Shown: piece by piece, positions 31,108 through 38,919 of the stretch
Position numbering within the stretch: position 1 is the first letter of the stretch
Layout: every line of letters starts with the position of its first letter
NCBI RefSeq assembly: GCF_002086695.1
Contig: NZ_MVIH01000001.1
Span: 186,001 to 250,000, forward strand
DNA from: Mycolicibacterium rhodesiae
GTDB lineage: Bacteria > Actinomycetota > Actinomycetes > Mycobacteriales > Mycobacteriaceae
Length of the DNA stretch: 64,000 bases
Reading direction: 5' to 3'
Notes under the pieces: generated by a model
Told to the model about the DNA's origin: nothing
What the model saw: the letters and a program-made list of their open reading frames with translations, nothing else
Databases searched by the model: none
Made by a program: the position numbers and the translations under genes

Positions 31108-31191
31108 CGCGCTTGAGCGCGGGTAATTGTTCGTAATTCTGACAGTCATTGCGCGAAAGCGATAGGCAGCCACGCTCCGGACGGCTACCTT
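31108..31191. promoter_or_regulatory. Divergent control region of the hydrogenase operon
   Basis: Three elements stand out between the AraC gene and hucM. The first is a 14-bp palindrome, CGCGCT-TG-AGCGCG (31108-31121). The second is a direct repeat, GTAATT at 31123-31128 and 31133-31138, exactly one helical turn apart, which suits AraC-type half-sites. The third is TACCTT at 31186-31191 as a possible -10 box, placing the transcript start about 24 bases before hucM. Assignment to specific regulators is inference. Confidence 0.45.
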
Positions 31192-31221
31192 CGGTTCAGG
31201 CCAAACTGCTGGGAGGTGCGC

Positions 31222-31758
31222 ATGACAGCTAACGGGCAGGCGGTGTCAGTCACCCCAGCGGACACCCTCCGCGATCGACTCGACGACCCCCATGTCGCGG
31301 CCGCGCTCAACACCCTGCTCGACCACGCCGATGTGCTGGCAGTCCTGCTCGGCGGTCTCGATGGCTTCCTCAGTCGCGGCGACACCATCACCGACTCGGT
31401 GTCGGCCGCGGTCGCGGAGTTGCGCGGCGCCTCGGCGGCGGCGGTGGTCCCCGGTGCTGATGCGCTCAAGAGCGTCGACCTGCAGAGCCTCGCCACCAGT
31501 CTGGCGTTGCTGTCGGGCTCGGTCGTGACCGCCGCACCCGCGCTGACCACCGTGCTGTCCTCCGGGCTGACCGATCCGGAAACCGCTGCGGTGCTGGCCT
31601 CCATCGGCGATGCCCTCGGCGACGGTAAGGCCGGTGCGGCGAATCCCCCCAAGGGCGTCTACGGGCTGTGGAAGGCCACCAAAGACCCCGACTTCGCCCG
31701 CGGTCTCGGCTTCCTCATCGCCGTCGCCACATCCTTCGGCCGCCGGGTGAACCGGTAG
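31222..31758 (+). CDS. hucM: HucM-type hydrogenase stalk/quinone-channel subunit (DUF1641)
   Basis: 178 residues, mostly helical and Ala/Leu-rich, ending in the DUF1641 signature GVYGLWKATKDPDFARGLGFLIAVATSFGRR. In M. smegmatis the gene directly before hucS encodes HucM, which forms the central membrane-associated stalk of the oligomeric hydrogenase and shuttles menaquinone; position and domain match. GGGAGG at 31211-31216 selects ATG 31222 over the in-frame GTG at 31216. First gene of the operon; hucS follows after 82 bases. Confidence 0.8.
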   Translation: MTANGQAVSVTPADTLRDRLDDPHVAAALNTLLDHADVLAVLLGGLDGFLSRGDTITDSVSAAVAELRGASAAAVVPGADALKSVDLQSLATSLALLSGSVVTAAPALTTVLSSGLTDPETAAVLASIGDALGDGKAGAANPPKGVYGLWKATKDPDFARGLGFLIAVATSFGRRVNR

Positions 31759-31840
31759 TGGCCGCCTGTATCTCGCTCGTGCGCTTGACCATCGGTCACT
31801 ACCGGCCTGGCCTCCGGGCCGCTCTCTGAGAGGAGTTCGA

Positions 31841-32812
31841 ATGGCTTCTGTTCTGTGGTTTCAGGGAGGTGCGTGTAGTGGCAACACGATGTCTTTCCTC
31901 AACGCGGAGGAACCCAACGTCGTCGACCTGATCGTCGACTTCGGCCTTGATCTGATCTGGCACCCGTCGCTCGGTCTGGAACTCGGCAAGAACGCCCAGA
32001 AGGTGTTTTGGGACTGCGCCAAAGGTGAACGGCCCCTGGACATCTTCGTCTTCGAGGGCACCGTCATCGAAGCTCCCAACGGCACCGGGCGGATGGACAT
32101 GTTCGCCGACCGGCCGATGAAGGACTGGGTCACCGACCTGGCCGGCGCCGCTCAGATCGTCGTGGCGATCGGCGACTGCGCCTGCTGGGGCGGCATCCCC
32201 GCGATGGAGCCCAACCCGTCGGCCTCGACCGGTCTTCAGTTCCACAAGCGGGACAAGGGCGGTTTCCTGGGGCCCGACTTCCGCTCGAAGATGGGACTTC
32301 CCGTCATCAACATTCCGGGCTGCCCCGCGCATCCCGACTGGATCACCCAGATCATCGTGGCGCTCGCCACCGGACGCGCCGGTGACATCGCCCTCGACGA
32401 GCTGCACCGGCCCGAGACATTCTTCAAGACGTTCACCCAAACCGGCTGCACCCGTGTGCAATTCTTCGAGTACAAACAGTCGACGATGTCCTTCGGTGAA
32501 GGCACTCGAACAGGCTGCCTGTTCTACGAGTTCGGCTGCCGCGGACCGATGACGCACTCGCCGTGCAACCGCATCCTGTGGAACCGGCAGTCGTCCAAGA
32601 CCCGCGCCGGCATGCCGTGCCTGGGCTGCACAGAGCCAGAGTTCCCGCACTTCGATCTGGCGCCCGGAACGCTGTTCAAGACCCAGAAGGTCGGCGGGGT
32701 GATCCCCAAGGAAGTGCCGGAGGGATCCGATCACCTGACGTACATGGCGCATGCTGCGGCCGCCCGTATCGCCGCGCCGCAGTGGTCCAAAGAGGACATG
32801 TTCGTCGTCTAG
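31841..32812 (+). CDS. hucS: [NiFe]-hydrogenase small subunit, group 2a (Huc)
   Basis: 323 residues, no Tat signal, so cytosolic-side like other group 2a enzymes. It carries the Fe-S relay between HucL and quinone. Cysteines that can be grouped into three clusters are C12; C113 or C115 and C161; C203, C226, C233; and C242, C260, C263. The usual proximal CxxC is CxxN (C12, N15), and the distal His position is Gln200, so three three-Cys sites are left, consistent with the three [3Fe-4S] clusters known for Huc. AGGAG at 31831-31835 supports the ATG. Oxygen tolerance and high affinity for H2 are known for the family. Confidence 0.92.
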   Translation: MASVLWFQGGACSGNTMSFLNAEEPNVVDLIVDFGLDLIWHPSLGLELGKNAQKVFWDCAKGERPLDIFVFEGTVIEAPNGTGRMDMFADRPMKDWVTDLAGAAQIVVAIGDCACWGGIPAMEPNPSASTGLQFHKRDKGGFLGPDFRSKMGLPVINIPGCPAHPDWITQIIVALATGRAGDIALDELHRPETFFKTFTQTGCTRVQFFEYKQSTMSFGEGTRTGCLFYEFGCRGPMTHSPCNRILWNRQSSKTRAGMPCLGCTEPEFPHFDLAPGTLFKTQKVGGVIPKEVPEGSDHLTYMAHAAAARIAAPQWSKEDMFVV

Positions 32813-32866
32813 GCCCACCGAAACCGCCAGCCCTGGTTCAGCTCTCACCTCTTGGAGGACCATCTC

Positions 32867-34474
32867 ATGACCGCGCTCGACCTTTACGTCAGCCCACTGG
32901 GCCGTGTCGAGGGTGACCTCGATGTCCGGGTCACGATCGACGACGGCGTCGTGACGTCGGCGTGGACGGAGGCCGCGATGTTCCGCGGCTTCGAGATCAT
33001 CTTGCGGGGCAAGGACCCGCAATCCGGTCTCGTCGTGTGCCCCCGCATCTGCGGGATCTGCGGCGGCAGCCATCTGTACAAGTCGGCCTACGCCCTGGAC
33101 ACCGCGTGGCGCACCCACATGCCGGCGAACGCGACGCTGATCCGCAACATCGCGCAGGCATGCGAAACGCTGCAGTCGATTCCCCGCTACTTCTATGCGC
33201 TGTTCGCGATCGATCTCACCAACAAAAACTACGCCAAATCCAAGATGTATGACGAGGCGGTTCGCCGCTTCGCGCCCTACGTCGGTACCAGTTACCAACC
33301 CGGAGTGGTGCTTTCGAACAAGCCGGTCGAGGTATATGCGATCTTCGGTGGGCAGTGGCCGCATTCGAGCTTCATGGTGCCCGGCGGCGTCATGTGTGCG
33401 CCCACCCTGTCGGACGTGACCCGTTCGATCGCGATCTTGGAGCACTGGAAAGACAACTGGCTCGAAGGCCAATGGCTGGGCTGCAGCATCGACCGCTGGC
33501 TGGAGAACAAAACCTGGGACGACGTTCTGGCCTGGGTCGACGAGAACGAGTCCCAGTACAACAGCGACTGCGGCTTTTTCATCCGCTACGCCCTCGACAT
33601 CGGCTTGGACAAGTACGGCCAGGGTGTGGGCAACTACATCGCCACCGGTACCTACTTCGATCCGACGCTGTACGAGAACCCCACCATCGACGGCCGCAAC
33701 GCGGCGCTGATCGGCCGGGGCGGGATCTACGCCAAAGGCCAGTGGTACGAGTTCGATCAGGCCAACGTTCGCGAGGATGTTGCCCATTCGTTCTACGAGG
33801 GCAGCACGCCGCTGCACCCGTTCGACGGGGAGACCATCCCGGTCGACCCCGAAGAGGGCAGGAAGCAGGGCAAGTACAGCTGGGCCAAGTCGCCGCGCTA
33901 TGCCGTCGGAGACCTGGGCACGATTCCGTTGGAGGCGGGGCCGCTGGCCCGCCGGATGGCCGCAGCAGGCCCGAACGCCGGACCGCATCAGGACAACGAT
34001 CCGCTCTTCGGTGACATCTACAGCAAGATCGGCCCCAGTGTGTTGGTGCGCCAGCTCGCCCGCATGCATGAGGCGCCCAAGTACTACAAGTGGGTGAAGT
34101 CCTGGCTCGACCAGCTGGACCTGAAGGAGAGCTTCTACACCAAGCCCGTCGAATACGCCGAGGGCAAGGGCTTCGGCTCCACCGAGGCGGCCCGCGGATC
34201 GCTCAGCGACTGGATCGTGCTGGAAGACAACAAGATCAAGAACTACCAGGTCGTCACCCCGACAGCGTGGAACATCGGGCCACGAGACGGCAACGAGGTC
34301 CTTGGTCCCATCGAGAAGGCGTTGGTGGGTTCACCGATCGTCGATCCCGACGATCCGGTCGAGCTCGGACATGTGGCACGCAGCTTCGACTCCTGCCTGG
34401 TGTGCACCGTGCACGCCTACGACGGCAAGACAGGCAAGGAGCTCTCGAAGTTCGTCATCAACGGAATGGTGTGA
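32867..34474 (+). CDS. hucL: [NiFe]-hydrogenase large subunit, group 2a (Huc)
   Basis: 535 residues. The L1 motif has RICGICGGSH with Ni ligands C62 and C65, and the L2 motif near the end is SCLVCTVH with C510, C513 and H516. The 19 residues after H516 are the expected C-terminal extension removed by the maturation protease encoded next. It contains the NiFe(CN)2CO site that splits H2. GGAGG at 32854-32858 selects ATG 32867 rather than TTG 32852. The stop overlaps the protease GTG (GTGA). Confidence 0.95.
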   Translation: MTALDLYVSPLGRVEGDLDVRVTIDDGVVTSAWTEAAMFRGFEIILRGKDPQSGLVVCPRICGICGGSHLYKSAYALDTAWRTHMPANATLIRNIAQACETLQSIPRYFYALFAIDLTNKNYAKSKMYDEAVRRFAPYVGTSYQPGVVLSNKPVEVYAIFGGQWPHSSFMVPGGVMCAPTLSDVTRSIAILEHWKDNWLEGQWLGCSIDRWLENKTWDDVLAWVDENESQYNSDCGFFIRYALDIGLDKYGQGVGNYIATGTYFDPTLYENPTIDGRNAALIGRGGIYAKGQWYEFDQANVREDVAHSFYEGSTPLHPFDGETIPVDPEEGRKQGKYSWAKSPRYAVGDLGTIPLEAGPLARRMAAAGPNAGPHQDNDPLFGDIYSKIGPSVLVRQLARMHEAPKYYKWVKSWLDQLDLKESFYTKPVEYAEGKGFGSTEAARGSLSDWIVLEDNKIKNYQVVTPTAWNIGPRDGNEVLGPIEKALVGSPIVDPDDPVELGHVARSFDSCLVCTVHAYDGKTGKELSKFVINGMV

Positions 34475-35340
34475 TCCCGGCGGTCGAGCCTGGGGCACAC
34501 GACTCCCACAGCAACCCAGGCGGTTCCGATATCAGCAACCCCTCGCTCGATATCGGGCCGCCTGGGTGTGCGGTTCTGGTGGTGGGCTGCGGCAACCTGC
34601 TGCGTGGCGACGACGGGGTCGGACCGGTTCTGGTCCGGCATCTCTGGGAGCGGGGCGTGCCCGCGGGCGCTCGCCTGGTCGACGGCGGCACCGCGGGCAT
34701 GGATGTCGCGTTCCAGATGCGCGGCGCCGAGCGGGTCGTCATCGTCGATGCCTCGGCGACCGGCGCAACGCCAGGGACCATCTACCGCGTCCCCGGCGAG
34801 GAGCTGGCCGACCTGCCGCCCCTGCAGGGCTTGCACACCCACTCGTTCCGGTGGGATCACGCCATCGCCTTCGCACACTGGGCGCTGGCCGATGCCTGCC
34901 CCAGCGATATCACGGTGTTCTTGATCGAGGCGGGTGGCGTCGAGCTGGGCGCTGACCTTTCCGAGCCGGTGCAGGCCGCGATGGAGCAGGTGATCGACGT
35001 TCTCGAGCGGGATTTTCTGGGGCCGTTGCGACCTCCGGGGGACGACGACATCTCGGTGCAGTTCACCGACGACGGATATCTGCGCCTCGATGCGGCGTTG
35101 GCGGCCAGCCGATTTCCCTCCGATACCGTCGCGGCGATGGTGCGCGGCGACGATCTCTGGTTGTTCCCGCTGCGCGGGCCTCGCAGCGGCGGGTTGCTAC
35201 TCAAACAGCGCAACCCCGCGGGCGACCGGTCCCTGCTGATCCGTGAAGTGCTGTCGGATCACCTCGTCACCGGCGTTCATCGGGCATTCTGGGACGATGC
35301 CCAACAGGCGTTGCGGATTCCGCTGGAGTCGGCGCGGTGA
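34471..35340 (+). CDS. Hydrogenase maturation protease with C-terminal extension (HucD/HyaD-like)
   Basis: 289 residues. After a 30-residue leader, the HycI/HyaD protease domain runs about 31-175: VGCGNLLRGDDGVGP (conserved Asp), LVDGGTAGMD, VVIVDAS, and the HTHSFRWDH metal-binding His. Such proteases are usually 150-200 residues. Here a further 110 residues (LRLDAALAASRFPSD, LWLFPLRG, GLLLKQRNPAGDRSLLIRE) form an additional domain of unknown role. It should cleave HucL after H516 once nickel is inserted. Starts by GTGA overlap with hucL. Confidence 0.85.
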   Translation: MIPAVEPGAHDSHSNPGGSDISNPSLDIGPPGCAVLVVGCGNLLRGDDGVGPVLVRHLWERGVPAGARLVDGGTAGMDVAFQMRGAERVVIVDASATGATPGTIYRVPGEELADLPPLQGLHTHSFRWDHAIAFAHWALADACPSDITVFLIEAGGVELGADLSEPVQAAMEQVIDVLERDFLGPLRPPGDDDISVQFTDDGYLRLDAALAASRFPSDTVAAMVRGDDLWLFPLRGPRSGGLLLKQRNPAGDRSLLIREVLSDHLVTGVHRAFWDDAQQALRIPLESAR

Positions 35341-35591
35341 TCGTGATGTGTGACGAGCCCCGGCCGAAGACCGCCGTCCGCAAAGGAAGCTCCTCCGACG
35401 AGGCTGTGGATGTGCAGACCGTCGTCGTGGAGGAACGGGGCCGGTGGGCGGTCGACATCGTCGTCGTCTTCGCCGACGGGGTGGTGCGCAAGCGGATCGA
35501 CACCCATCACACCAAGGCTCGCGCCGAACTGTCGGCCCGACTGATCAAACGCGCCGCCGAGCGCGATATCCGCGGGCCCATCCACGGATGA
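35337..35591 (+). CDS. Small conserved-type protein in the huc operon
   Basis: 84 residues, not recognised. A charged N-terminus with Cys5 is followed by a regular beta-beta-helix pattern (VVEERGRWAVDIVVVFADGVVRKRIDTHHT, then a basic helix). GTG 35337 overlaps the protease stop by 4 bases; ATG 35346 is an alternative. Coupling to the protease on one side and the TPR gene 13 bases on the other supports it as a real member of the operon. Assembly factor or regulator are equally possible. Confidence 0.65.
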   Translation: MIVMCDEPRPKTAVRKGSSSDEAVDVQTVVVEERGRWAVDIVVVFADGVVRKRIDTHHTKARAELSARLIKRAAERDIRGPIHG

Positions 35592-35604
35592 CGGGAGACG
35601 AGCA

Positions 35605-36870
35605 GTGACCGCCCTTGCCAACACCGAACCGGTGGACACCGACATCCTTGCGGTGCGACCGCAACCGCTCGGAGCTTTCCCACTCCCGCTGGGATACATG
35701 CTGATTCCGGCATCCGCTGACACCGAGGACGCCCGCACCGCACTGCTCGCAGGCAACGTACCGCAGTGGCCCGCGGCGCTGCGGGCACACCAGCTGGCAC
35801 TGGCCGGTGACCGTGACGGCGCGCTGGAGGCGCTGAACGGGGACGATCCGGTCAGCCGATACAACCGTTTCGTGATGGACCCGGATGGTGACGACCCCGC
35901 GGAATTGCGCTCGTTGTTGGGCGATTTCGGAGTTCTCGTCGATGTCGTGCTGTTCGCTGTGGGCCGCTCGGACGTCGCGCCGGAGTTGGGCTCGGCCGGC
36001 GCCGAGCTCGCGGCCCTGGTGTTGTCGACCCAGGCCAGTAGCGCGTTCAATGACGGCGACGCGGCCCGGGCCACCGCGTTGCTCGACCAGGCAGCCGACG
36101 AGGCGGCAGCGGTGTCCAAGCCGCTGTACGGGGTGCTGCTCGGTGCGGCAGCGTCGATCGCCGCTCACGGCGGCCATCCTGATGCCGTCCGGCGTTTCGA
36201 AACGGCGCTGAAAGGTCTCGAGGGCGCTGACGGTCTGCGCGTCGCACGGGCCGAACTGCACCTGAACCTGGCGGGGCTGTTGCACGAACAGGCGCCGGAG
36301 CGGCCCGAGCTGTTGGCAGCTGTTGTGCCGCACTATCATTCGGCACTGCAGCTGGTACTGCGCGAAGAGGCCCCGTTGCTGTGGGCGTCGGCGCACGCCA
36401 ACCTGGCGACCGCCTACCTCACCATGCCGATGACGGAGGCCTCCGGCCAGCTGCGATTGGGAATCGCGGCGCAGTCGCTGCGCTCGGCGCTCAAGGTGTA
36501 CACCCGCGAGGACTACCCCGAGCAGTGGGCCAGCGTGCAGCTCAATCTGGCGAACTCGCTGGTGTACACCCCGTCCAAGCACCAGGCCGACAACCTGGTC
36601 GAGGCCGTCGAACTGTACGAAGCGGTCCTCGACGCGCGCAGCCGGGACAGCGATCCGCTGGGCCGGGCCAGGGTCCTGGCCAATCAGGGCAACGTGTTGG
36701 CGCATCTCGGTTCCTTCGACCAGGCCAAAGCCAAACTGTACGAAGCCCGGTTCCTGTTCGAGGAGCTCGGCGACGGCGACTCGGTGCGTGCGGTGCGCGG
36801 CGTACTCGACGAGATCGCCCGACAGGTCACACTGGGCAGAACGGACGGCAGCGATGTCGACGACCACTGA
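35605..36870 (+). CDS. TPR-like repeat protein of the huc operon
   Basis: 421 residues, soluble, almost wholly helical. From about residue 140, repeated 35-50-residue helix pairs (TALLDQAADEAAAV, RRFETALKGLEGADGL, LHLNLAGLLHEQAPERPEL, LANQGNVLAHLGSFDQAKAKL) resemble tetratricopeptide repeats. The N-terminal 100 residues are distinct (LGAFPLPLGYMLIP). A role as assembly scaffold for the large hydrogenase oligomer is an inference from location. GGGAGA precedes GTG 35605. Its 3' end overlaps the next gene by 17 bases. Confidence 0.75.
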   Translation: MTALANTEPVDTDILAVRPQPLGAFPLPLGYMLIPASADTEDARTALLAGNVPQWPAALRAHQLALAGDRDGALEALNGDDPVSRYNRFVMDPDGDDPAELRSLLGDFGVLVDVVLFAVGRSDVAPELGSAGAELAALVLSTQASSAFNDGDAARATALLDQAADEAAAVSKPLYGVLLGAAASIAAHGGHPDAVRRFETALKGLEGADGLRVARAELHLNLAGLLHEQAPERPELLAAVVPHYHSALQLVLREEAPLLWASAHANLATAYLTMPMTEASGQLRLGIAAQSLRSALKVYTREDYPEQWASVQLNLANSLVYTPSKHQADNLVEAVELYEAVLDARSRDSDPLGRARVLANQGNVLAHLGSFDQAKAKLYEARFLFEELGDGDSVRAVRGVLDEIARQVTLGRTDGSDVDDH

Positions 36871-37744
36871 ACGGCCGGTCACCGAGCCGACTTTCGAAGA
36901 TCTCGCCAAACGTGTCGACGACGCGGTCGCCGCGCTGGGTGGCCTGGATCCCTCGGCGCGCGCGGTTGCCGAGGAGCTCAAGGCGGCGATCGAGCAGATC
37001 CATCGTGCCGGGCTGGTGACCATGGTGCGCCGGATGCGGTCCGACGACCCGGCGCGGGACGTGTTGTTCGACTTGGTGGACGATCCGACCGTGCATCTGT
37101 TGCTGTCATTGCATGGGATCGTGCGCCCTGATCCGGTCACCCACGCCAACCAGGTACTGGCCTCGGTGCGTCCGCAACTGCACAGCCATGGCGGCGACGT
37201 GGCCTTGGTTCGGGTCGACGAGGGCACGGCGTACGTCCGCCTGGAGGGCGCGTGCAACGGCTGTTCCATGTCGGCGGTGACGCTGCGCACCCTGGTCGAA
37301 GAGGCTCTGGTGCAGGGTGTCCCGGCGATCTCGGCGGTGGAGGTGTTGCCGAATGAGCCGACACCGACACTGATTCCGGTCGAGGCGCTGCGGATCGGGC
37401 GTGACCCTGCCGGTGAGGGCTGGGTCGAGGTGGGCCCGGCCGCTGATCTGGCCGTCGACGATCTGTCGCCGCTGAGCGTGACCGCGGCCAACGGTGAGCG
37501 CGCCGACGTGATCGTGGTCAATGCGGGCCTGCGACTGTCGGCCTACCGCAATGAGTGTGCGCACGAAGCACTTCCGCTGGACAACGCAATACTCGACCTG
37601 GGCAGCAACACGCTGACCTGTCCGTGGCACGGCTTCTGTTATGACGCGACGTCGGGGGAGTGTCTCAGCGCCCCCGGCGCCCAGCTGGAACAGCTGCCGT
37701 TGCGTGTGGACGACGGTGTCGTCTGGGTGCGCGTCGGCGGATGA
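36854..37744 (+). CDS. hucE: NifU-like/Rieske iron-sulfur protein (HucE-like)
   Basis: 296 residues with two iron-sulfur modules. A NifU C-terminal-type domain has the CNGC motif (C134, C137), followed by a Rieske domain with ligands C235-x-H237 and C256-x2-H259 (ECAHE, CPWHG). The N-terminal 90 residues are helical. In M. smegmatis a Rieske-type protein in this position (HucE) has been proposed to link hydrogenase to the respiratory chain. ATG 36854 lies inside the end of the TPR gene and the stop overlaps the next gene in ATGA, so translation is coupled. Confidence 0.82.
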   Translation: MSTTTERPVTEPTFEDLAKRVDDAVAALGGLDPSARAVAEELKAAIEQIHRAGLVTMVRRMRSDDPARDVLFDLVDDPTVHLLLSLHGIVRPDPVTHANQVLASVRPQLHSHGGDVALVRVDEGTAYVRLEGACNGCSMSAVTLRTLVEEALVQGVPAISAVEVLPNEPTPTLIPVEALRIGRDPAGEGWVEVGPAADLAVDDLSPLSVTAANGERADVIVVNAGLRLSAYRNECAHEALPLDNAILDLGSNTLTCPWHGFCYDATSGECLSAPGAQLEQLPLRVDDGVVWVRVGG

Positions 37745-38919
37745 GCCGCTACACCGTCCGGCACAACGTGAGCGGATTGGGCACCCGCGTCGACGTGACA
37801 CCCGACGTCGATCGCAGCGGGGGCTGGTCGCCTGCGCTGTGGCTGGGCGCACCCGCGCCGGGCGGGCTGGCACTTCCACCGGCGAAACCGTCCTTGTCCT
37901 GGATGTATTCACCACGCGGCGTCTTCCTCGGCGACCGGCACCTGGTGGTGGCCGATTCGGGAAACCATCGCGTCCTGATCTGGCATGGAATACCCGAGGA
38001 CGACGAGCAACCCGCCGATGTCGTGCTCGGCCAACCGGACGGTGAGTCGGAGGGCCGCGCGGCCGGCGGCCGCGGTCCGGAACGCGGAATGAATCTGCCG
38101 ACCGGTGTTCTGGTGCACGACGGCCGGCTCGTCGTCGCCGATGCCTGGCATCACCGGATCCTGGTGTGGAACACCGTGCCGCAGACACCTGACGTGGCAC
38201 CCGACCTCGTGCTCGGCCAGCCCGACGCCGCCTCGGTGGCGGAGAACCGCGGCGGTGAATGTTCGGCGTCGACCCTGTACTGGCCGTTCGGCATCGGCAT
38301 GGTCGGCTCCGCGTTCTGGGTTGCCGACACCGGCAATCGCCGGGTTCTCGGATGGCGCAACGGGATACCCGAACCCGATCAGCCCGCCGATGTCGTGCTG
38401 GGCCAGCCCGACGCGGCCACGCGGGAGGAGAACCGCGGTGGCCCCGTCGGCCCGGCCTCATTCCGTTGGCCCCATGACATCACCGGTCGCGAGGACCTGC
38501 TGGTGGTCGCCGATGCCGGCGATCACCGGTTGCTGGGGTGGTCACCTCCGCCGCAGGCCGACCGGGACGCCGATTCCGTGCTCGGCCAGCCGGATTTCAC
38601 CAGCGCGCTCGAATGGCCCTATGGACCGCACACGTCGGATCGGCTGCGCTTCCCCTATACGGCGTGCCTCGACGGCGAGCGGCTGGCCGTGGCTGATACC
38701 GCCAACAACCGGATTCTGTTGTGGGACGGCATGCCTGCTGATGGACGCGGCGCCGATCACGTGCTCGCTCAACCGGATTTCGGCTCCAACGGCGAGAATC
38801 GGTGGACCTCGGTGCAGCGCGACACACTCTGCTGGCCCTACGGCTTGTCGCTGCGCGGGGACACGCTGGCCGTCGCCGACTCCGGGAACAACCGGGTGAT
38901 GATCTGGCGGCGGCCTTGA
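37741..38919 (+). CDS. NHL-repeat beta-propeller protein
   Basis: 392 residues with about six propeller blades, each carrying a variant of LVVADSGNHRVLIW followed by PADVVLGQPD, which is the NHL repeat pattern. There is no signal peptide, so it is presumably cytosolic like the hydrogenase. NHL propellers bind proteins or small ligands; in hydrogenase operons they accompany the electron-transfer genes, but no function is established to my knowledge. Start ATG overlaps the hucE-like stop, and its stop overlaps the next start (TTGA). Confidence 0.85.
   Translation: MSRYTVRHNVSGLGTRVDVTPDVDRSGGWSPALWLGAPAPGGLALPPAKPSLSWMYSPRGVFLGDRHLVVADSGNHRVLIWHGIPEDDEQPADVVLGQPDGESEGRAAGGRGPERGMNLPTGVLVHDGRLVVADAWHHRILVWNTVPQTPDVAPDLVLGQPDAASVAENRGGECSASTLYWPFGIGMVGSAFWVADTGNRRVLGWRNGIPEPDQPADVVLGQPDAATREENRGGPVGPASFRWPHDITGREDLLVVADAGDHRLLGWSPPPQADRDADSVLGQPDFTSALEWPYGPHTSDRLRFPYTACLDGERLAVADTANNRILLWDGMPADGRGADHVLAQPDFGSNGENRWTSVQRDTLCWPYGLSLRGDTLAVADSGNNRVMIWRRP

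Noticed and set aside
31799..34069. 756-residue open frame on the minus strand opposite hucS and hucL
   Set aside because: Antisense shadow in high-GC DNA; composition rich in Arg, Ala, Val and Gly without domains, and fully covered by two genes with catalytic motifs on the other strand.
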